A stretch of DNA of 64,000 nucleotides from positions 20,106,272 to 20,170,271 of the forward strand of contig NC_026659.2 of assembly GCF_000004075.3 (NCBI RefSeq), in the 5' to 3' direction. Made by a program: the position numbers and the translations under genes. This document shows, piece by piece, positions 24,101 through 33,100 of the stretch (within the stretch, counting starts at the first letter, position 1; each line of letters starts with the position of its first letter). Source of the DNA: Cucumis sativus (Eukaryota; Streptophyta; Magnoliopsida; Cucurbitales; Cucurbitaceae). The notes under the pieces are model-generated. The model searched no databases and was not told where the DNA came from. It saw nothing but the letters and a program-made list of their open reading frames with translations.

Positions 24101-27100
24101 CAAGTAACATACTTCATTGATGTATGAAATGAGAAAAGGAAACTAATCCTATTGAAACGAGAGACAAAGAGTTCACACCAATTTACGTGGAAACCCGAGT
24201 ACCGGGAGAAAAACCACGATTGTTTGTTGTTATTATTTTCTAATGAATAAAACAATAGGTACAAGGAAGAATAAATAGAGTATACAATAGAATAAAAAAG
24301 GAAAAGATTTAGGAAAATAAGGAAAACATTCCCATAATCTTTCCATAATTATTCTAGGATTCTAACAAGGAAAAAGCCTAGAAAAAAAGGAAATAATTTC
24401 AACACTCCCCCTCAAGTTGGGACGTAAATATCAATGAGGCCCAACTTGCTAATGCAAAATTCGAAGTTTGGTCTGAGAAGCCCTTTGGTAAGAACATCAG
24501 TAACCTGTTGACTCGAAGGGATGTACGGAATGCATATGCTCCCACTGTCAAGTTTTTCTTTGATGAAATGCCGATCAATCTCAACATGTGTAGTTCTATC
24601 ATGTTGAACAGGGTTGTTAGCAATACTAATAGCGTCTTTATTATCACAGAAAAGCTTCAATGGTGTCTCACATTCCTGATGAAGATCTGACAAAACTTTC
24701 TGAAGCCAAATTTCCTCACATATTCCTAAACTCATAGCTCTATATTCAGCCTCAGCGCTGCTCCTGGCCACAACACTTTGCTTCTTACTCCTCCAAGTTA
24801 CAAGATTGCCCCAAACAAAGGTACAATAACCAGAGGTAGATTTTCTGTCAACAACAGATCCTGCCCAATCCGAGTCAGTGTATGCCTCAATGGTCTTTCT
24901 GTCTGTTTTTCTAAACATCAGCCCTTTACCAGGTGTTGATTTTAAGTATCTCAAGATTCTGTTGACAGCTTTCATGTGTTCCTCATTAGGGGTCTGCATA
25001 AACTGGCTGACAACACTCACAGCAAAGGAAATATCAGGACGAGTATGAGATAAGTAAATTAATTTACCCACGAGGCGTTGATACTGTTCTTTATCAACTG
25101 GAACTTGATCATCAGAGTTTCCTAGTTTGCAGTTGAATTCAATAGGAGTGTCAGTGGGACGACATCCTAACATACCTGTCTCGGTTAACAAATCAAGGAT
25201 GTATTTTCTTTGAGATACGGAGATACCTTCTTTAGATCTGGCCACCTCCATTCCAAGGAAATATTTCAAATTTCCCAAATCCTTGATTTCAAACTCATCG
25301 CCCATTCTCTGCTTTAGTTGACTGATTTCTGCCTGATCATCTCCAGTCAAAACAATGTCATCCACATAAACTATTAGAACAGCAATCTTTCCTGTTTTGG
25401 AAACCTTTGTAAATAAAGTATGATCAGAGTGTCCCTGCCTGTACCCTTGGGACTTGACAAAGGTAGTGAATCTGTCAAACCATGCTCTGGGAGACTGTTT
25501 CAGACCATATATAGATTTCTGGAGTTTACACACATGCTGACCAAACTGGGCTTCAAATCCAGGCGGAGGGCTCATGTAGACTTCCTCTACGAGGTCTCCA
25601 TTCAAAAAGGCATTCTTAACATCCAGCTGATATAGAGGCCAATCTTTGTTCACAGCAACAGATAACAGAACTCTAATAGTATTCAACTTAGCAACTGGAG
25701 AAAAAGTTTCTGAATAGTCAATACCATAGGTTTGAGTAAATCCCTTCGCAACTAACCTTGCCTTGTGTCTGTCAAGAGTACCATCAGCTTTGTATTTGAG
25801 AGAGAACACCCATTTGCATCCCACAGTTTTGTGTCCCTTAGGTAGAGTACAAATGTCCCAAGTACTATTCTTTTCAAGAGCTTTCATCTCTTCCATGACA
25901 GCATTCTTCCATTCAGGATACTTTAAAGCAGTGTAGATATCTTTTGGTATTATGGTAGAGTCAAGGCTTGCTGTAAAAGCTCTGAACTGAGGAGAGAGAC
26001 TATCGTAGGAAACATAATTGCAAATGGGGTGTTTAGTACAAGACCTGGTGCCTTTTCTCAGAGCAATGGGAATGTCAAGAGAGGAATCATACTCATCTGA
26101 TTTTCCTGTATGACCCTGTTCCGCTTCATTATTACGGGTTTCTATTCTGACCTCAATCTCATCACCACTGTCCTTTTCTTCCACGTTTTCAAGAACAGCA
26201 ACATTAGACCTGTCATTCTCACTTATCATATTCTTAGTACAGGGTTCAGTAGGGTTTTCCATACCTTGATCTCGAGGAGGTTCAGAGTCTTGGACTGGAG
26301 CCGGCGGCTGACTAGTAGGGGAACCGACTTCCTTTTTGTGATTCCTCCTGTAGTACGTTTTCCAGGGGACTTGGTTTGTGGGTAGGACTATGGAATGAGG
26401 AATGATGTTAGACACGACACTAGGAGTGGGTTCGATGAATTCAAAGGTGTTGTTAGACTCTTCACTCACACTCTCCCCCTGAAGATGGCTAACGGGAAAG
26501 TAGGGTCGATCCTCACAGAAAGTAACATCCATAGTGACAAAGTATTTTCTGGATGGTGGGTGAAAACATTTATAACCACGCTGGTGAGGGGGATACCCAA
26601 CAAACACACATGCCTGAGCCCGAGGGGTAAATTTGGTTTGATTAGGGCCAAAATTATGGACATAAGCGGTACACCCAAACACACGAAGAGGAACCTCAGA
26701 AACATGACGAGTCGATGGGTAGGACTCCTTAAGACAATCTAAGGGAGTTTGAAGATGAAGAATACGAGAAGGCATTCTATTGATTAAATGAGCTGCTGTA
26801 AGAATAGCATCTCCCCACAAGTATGAAGGAAGGGAAGTAGAAAGCATAAGGGAACGGGCTACTTCCAGAAGGTGACGGTTTTTTTCGCTCGGCCACTCCA
26901 TTTTGTTGAGGAGTGTAGGCGCACGAGTTTTGATGAACAATCCCCTTGGAAGCAAGAAATTCACTAAGGTTATGGTTTTGGAATTCCCGACCATTATCAC
27001 TCCGAAGAATAGCAATTTTTTGATGGAATTGTGTTTCAATGGTGTGATAGAAATTTTGAAACATAGAGGAAACCTCAGATTTATCAGTGATAAGGTAGAC

Positions 27101-30100
27101 CCAGGTAAGACGGGTATGATCATCAATGAAGGTTACGAACCACCGTTTTCCAGATGAGGTTGTTATCTTGGATGGTCCCCAGACATCACTATGAACAAGA
27201 GTGAAGGGTTGGGTTGGTTTGTATGGTTGTGAGGGAAAAGAGACTCGATGTTGTTTGGCCTGAATACACACATCACAAGATAAGGTAGTCATCTCAACTT
27301 TAGAGAAGAGATGTGGAAATAAATGTTTCATATATTGAAAATTAGGGTGGCCTAAACGAAAATGCCACAACATACAATCTTGTTCAGAAGTAGTGAAATA
27401 GGAAGATAAGAGACTAGTCCTAGGAATGCTACTAGAAGAGGTATCGTCATCAAGGAGGTAGAGTCCCCTACTATGCCGGGCAGTGCCAATCATCCTCCCC
27501 GAGCTCAAGTCCTGAAAAGAGACAGAATCAGGTAAGAATATTGCTTTGCAGTTTAACTCATGAGTGATCTTGCTTATCGAAAGCAAATTATAAGATAGTT
27601 TGGGCACATGCAAAACATTATGTAAGGAGAGCCCTGCACAAGGAGAAATCTTCCCCTTTCCAGCAATGGGGGCCAAGGAGCCATCTGCAATTCTAATTGT
27701 CTCGTTCCCAGCACAAGGAATGTAAGATACAAAATGTTCAGAGGACCCAGTCAAATGATCTGTGGCACCAGAATCCAGAATCCAGGGGTTCTTCCCATCA
27801 ATACTAACAAGACCGAAGGAGTGAGGTATACCTGATTGGACAATGGCACCTAAAGTGGCAAGACTGAGATCAGTTTGGTTTTTGTGTGGATCAGATTGTT
27901 GAGGAGGTTCAGCAGACTCACTCACATATGCCCGCCCTGTGTTCTGTTTGTCGTTGGAAGGGCGTTTCTTACCTCCTGGAGGACACGACCATGTAACTTC
28001 CAACATTGTTCTTTGGTATACCATTGTTTTTTGCAATACTCGCAGACAGGAATTGGTTTTCCATTATGTTTGTCACTGCTACTGTTAGAAGACCTTGCAC
28101 TAAAAGCAGCAGAGTCAATAGTAGGGGTTGAGGAAATATTCATAGCACTTGTGCGATCTTCCTCGAGGCGGATTTCAGAGCAAACTTCCATCAGGGAGGG
28201 AATCGGTCTTTGACCTAGTATACGCCCTCGAACTACATCAAACTTAGGATTAAGACCAGCAAGAAAGTCATAAATCCTGTCATTCTCTTCAATTCTCGAG
28301 TACTGTACACCATCAGTGGGATCACGCCAGACTAGTTCTCTGCATAGGTCCATTTCTTGCCATATAAGAGAAAGCTTATTGAAAAAGGATGTGACATCCA
28401 TGGTTCCTTGCTTGCATTCATGAACTTGCTTTCTCAGCGTGTATAGACGAGAGGCATTCTGACGTTTTGAGTAAAGTGTCTAGGCCGTGTCCCAAATATC
28501 CTTGGTTGTTGCAGCAAACAATAACGGTTTGCCAATTTGAGGTTCCATACTGTTGATCAATATGGATCGAAGAATAGAGTCCTCTGCCTTCCAATATCGT
28601 GCATGTGGGTCGCCCGGTAAGGGGCGAGGTATTTCCCCTGTCAGAAAGCTAAGTTTTTGTCGTCCTTCGAGAACCATCTTTACTGACTGAGACCATGAGA
28701 AATAGTTGTTGCCATTCAACTCTTCTCCTGAAAGATGATACATGGAAGACTGAGCCACCGTATTAGTCACATAAGGAGAGGATACATTAGGGAACGAGTT
28801 TACCGGATTCTCAGAATACATCGGTAGAGAAATATTGGATGTCGTCCCTAAGGTAGCCTCAAGTGCTGCTATCTGTTGTCGAAGCCCTTCCAATTGTTGA
28901 TGAACTATTCCCGAGGAAGCTTGCACGTTACGGTTGGAATATGCCGAAGATTCACCAACCTCAAATGTTGAGTGAATTTGAGAGTTTTTAACATCGGGAT
29001 GGTAGCTAGGATCATTGGGTGGCTGGACATACAGATTTGACAGCAGAAGCGGTGGTGGCCGATCGGAATTAGATGTTAGAACATAAATCGGGGCGTGGGG
29101 AGCAATATAGGCCGCGAATGAAGAAAATGGTTGGACAGATGGGATGGTCGGCGCCGTCTGAGGACGAAAAACAGGCGCGTGGTAGTTCAGTGGCGGCGCG
29201 GACGAATGCGGAAATGACGAAAAATTATTTTCGGACGTTTTCTGTAGCCGGCTTAATAATTCGTCCATGGCAACACTCATCCGAGCATCGACAGCAGCAG
29301 CTACAGCGGCACTAAAATTGATGGTTGTCCCTTCTGTTTGATTTTCATCAGTGATTTGGTTTTTTGGGGTTTCTAGGGTGTTTCATTGTCCTGCTCTGAT
29401 ACCATATTGAAAGGAGAGACAACGAGTTCACACCAATTTACGTGGAAACCTGAGTACCGGGAGAAAAACCACGATTGTTTGTTGTTATTATTTTCTAATG
29501 AATAAAACAATAGGTACAAGGGAGAATAAATAGAGTATACAATGGAATAAAAAAGGAAAAGATTTAGGAAAATAAAGAAAACATTCTCATAATCTTTCCA
29601 TAATTATTCTAGGATTCTAACAAGGAAAAAGCCTAGAAAAAAAGGAAAGAATTCCAACAAATCCCCATGAGGAATCCCCACCCCAATCCTAGAACTTTTA
29701 GCTGTTAACAGAAAGTAGTTTCCTGAAACTTTTGTCTCAAGAAATTTTGAAGGTTAAAGAAGTGAGTGAATTTCAGATTCCTTTGGGACTCTAGTAACAC
29801 TGGAATAGTTGATTAAAGATAGTGGCCGTTGACACTTGTTGGAAATTTTTTGAGTTATTTCCTTCCTCTGAATACAAGTTGTGAATCTATGTTTGGAAAT
29901 TGGTTTTTGCACACTGTTTATCTCCTTCAGTCTGCACTTATGCTTTGCCACTAGTGACTCCTTACAGCACCTGGTTTTGATTGCTTTTTCTCAATTGGTT
30001 TGTATTGTTGTCAGAATTGTGCTTGGGAAGATTACAGAGATATTTTCAGAGCAAGCTTCTTAGCATATGACCCTAGTGGAATCATCACTTTTCAGCCTCC

Positions 30101-33100
30101 TCTTAGTGTTCTTTCTCCAAAGAGCTCGAGTTTGTCTCAGTGCGAGCTTTACGTCTATTTGGTTGCCTTTTATTTAGAAGGATGTTTAGTCTATTTTAGT
30201 CTTGTCTTTGTATTTGTATTTCTTTGTACTTCTTTTGTTTTTGTTTTGACTTGGGACATTACTCCTTTGTTATGGGTTTTAGCTTGGTTGGATATGATGA
30301 GGGTGCTGTGGGGGTGTCAACCTAGTTGAGATGTCCACGTGCACCCCAATCCATGATTGCATGCTCATTATATAATTATCTTGTACTATGAGCTTTTGTC
30401 TCATTATTATTATTATTATTATTATAATATTAATATTAATAAAGAAGTTGTGTCCTTTTCAAAAAAAAAGAACCCCACCACGATTCCATAAAAATTTACA
30501 AATATTGTCATGAAATGGGAGATGGGGACGAAATAGGAAAGCCATCCCCATCCAATGACCATCCTTAACTGTGGCATGAGTAATAGATTTAAAATTTTAA
30601 AGAAAAGTTAAGGAAATTTCCAAATTTCTTTATTGAGAATTCTATCTTGCATATTTATTTAAACAATGATTTCATTTTTAAATAAAAAATAGTTTATTTT
30701 GCTTCCATAGAATTGTTTCTAAATAATAATGATCTACAAAGATGAGTCGTTACATAAGATGCCCAAATGATATGATTATAGCATATATGAACCATGTTGT
30801 ATGCAGTAAAAACCAAACGAATTAGAGATGTGAATGAATGATCAGATACAAATAGAGTCCGACTGAAAAATACCTCTCGCAAGTGCTCTAACAATTTGAA
30901 GATTGAGTGAAGTAACCTGATATATAAGAAACATGAGAAGTATCAATCCTATATAAATTAGAAGCAAAAGGATAATATTAAAAATCCAGTCTCATACCCA
31001 AAATGAAAATTATAGGTCACTCTGTTTTAATTTACAACAAATTTCATGAAGAAGATAAATTGTACAAACGGCCACAAAGTTAAACAAAGGGTCTCCAGTT
31101 GGTCAACAAAATAGGAGTGAGAACATCAATTACAGAAGTATTTGAACAGCCACTACTTCCCGGGGTACTGCAAGAACTGCTGCCACTGACATGAGTTCCT
31201 ATATGACATAAGCGCTCTTGGGGCCGGCCATTCCATCTTTTCTTAGAAGAGCCCCAACAAGATATGAAAAAATATCATTCCACAATTGATTTCTCAATTT
31301 CTCCTCTTATTAATTTTTTCAGTAAGAAAATGAAAGAATCGATGCCCAAAGATACAAAATAAAAGTAGCAAACGAACTGTATAGATTGTATTGTATGTAT
31401 GTATGTATGCTATTCATGTATGTGTATATCCACATGTATGCATGTGTATATCCACACGTATGTATGTATGCTATGCATGCATGTGTATATCCACATGTAT
31501 GCATGTATGCATGTGTATAACCACACGTATGCATGTATGCATGTGTATATATGCATATAAACAAACCAATTGCAGGAAATAAGTAACAAAACATTTAAAT
31601 TTGTGAAATACTAACATCCCACAGCTTCGACAAATGACTTAAACTAAAAAACCATCAAGAGCGTCGAAAGAAATCGCCAATAAAAAATGAGGTGTAAACT
31701 GAATCTTATTTATTATTAAAAATATATAAGTAATAAAAAATTTATAGAAAAAAAAAAGTTCTGTTGATTTCTCTTCAACCATAATTCTGATAGCAGACCT
31801 TTAATTCTTATCAATCCAAAAAATTCTTATCAGTCCCTATGTGGCTCTAAATTCCTTCATATACAAGGAATCCTTTGGAAGCTTTCAAACAGGGAGCTCG
31901 CCAGATTTTAGCCTCACCAGCGCCAGCGTCAATTACCTCCCTTGAAGCGACGGTGTTTTTAAATTTGGACTCCAAGGAAAGCAGTGTGAACTCGGTTGGA
32001 TTCAAAGAGCCACACTTAAGAAAGAGAGAGAATAAGAACTTTAGTTTTGAAAGTAACAAGAAAGAGGAAGTTGAAGAGGCACTTTTAACGAAGATAGAGA
32101 AAAATCCGGCTGTGTCTTCTTTTACAGCTAAGTCCCCTCAACCAGACAGCAGCCCTCTTTTTGGTGATCCTCTTTCCTCCAATCCTATGATCAAAAAATT
32201 AAAATCTGAAATTGTTTCAGCTGATATTTTCCAAAAGAAATCAATGGCTGTTCCTCATTTCAACCCTTCATCTTCAGCTCCCGTCTCCTCTTCTTCTTTT
32301 TTTTCCTCATCAAAGTCAAACTCCAGAGGAAATTTGAAAAGAAAGAATTTTGTTAAGATCTTCCCACGTTACCTCAAGCCATTTCTGAAGTAATTTATTT
32401 GAAAGAAAAAATCAAATATTATGGCAAAACATTCCTTAACAGCTCAGATTTTAGATGATAAAGTATCCATTTTGCTTGAGGAAAATATGCTCATTCTCTT
32501 TCATCAGCTTATTCCAGCAGCTCCAAGCTGTTTGAAGAGGCTAATTCTAATTTATTGGAAGTTAGTTGCACCCAAATTCAAACCCCAACCCGTTCTTCTA
32601 AGTCATTTTCTCATCATCCTCACTCTACCCAGTTTAAGTACTCTGAGTTTTCTTTGCCTAACTCCAAGGTAAAATTTCTGAAGGGCTCTCCAAGCAAAAC
32701 CCCTCCCAATCAATCCAACAAGAAGGGTGAGTTTTTTTTTACTTCCCTTTCAGAATTAGTAGTGAGGAATTGGAGCATTTGGATAGGCCAACCGAACTTG
32801 AAAATCAGAAACATTTTGAGCCTTTAGAAACAGATCTCAATGCTCTGTTTCAATGCGAGGAAGAGCCACAAAGTTGCCTTCTACGACTCATTCTTGTCCC
32901 CTCTTGCGAAATACCAGATCATTTAAAATCAATAGTTGCTGATTGTGGAATTATTCTAATTTGATTCTTCAGCAGTTTAATGTATTTCTCCTCAATGTTA
33001 GACCAACTTTAGTCATTCTTGGATTTCCCTTCATCTGGGTGGCAAGTAAAATGCTGAATAGTTGAGAACTTTTTTGAACCTCCTTTGGATTCTGGATTAA

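Larger units (their letters stand above)
24150..29659 (-). mobile_element. Ty1/copia LTR retrotransposon, nearly complete, in IPK intron 4
   Basis: The 5,510-bp element has two 255-bp LTRs (5' LTR 29659-29405, 3' LTR 24404-24150). On the minus strand they start TGTTG and end CAATA. They differ at about 9 positions by eye (about 3.5%). The target duplication AATCC flanks both sides (24145-24149, 29660-29664). The primer-binding site TGGTATCAGAGCAG (initiator tRNA-Met) abuts the 5' LTR, and the purine tract TTGAGGGGGAG abuts the 3' LTR. Gag, protease, integrase, RT and RNase H follow in copia order. A stop in gag and two frame changes make it non-autonomous as read. It has the same orientation as IPK. 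Confidence 0.96.

Noticed and set aside
31319..31594. Long Cys/Tyr/His-rich open frames on both strands
   Set aside because: They are translations of the ATGT/ATGC minisatellite. Both strands are open because the repeat lacks stops.
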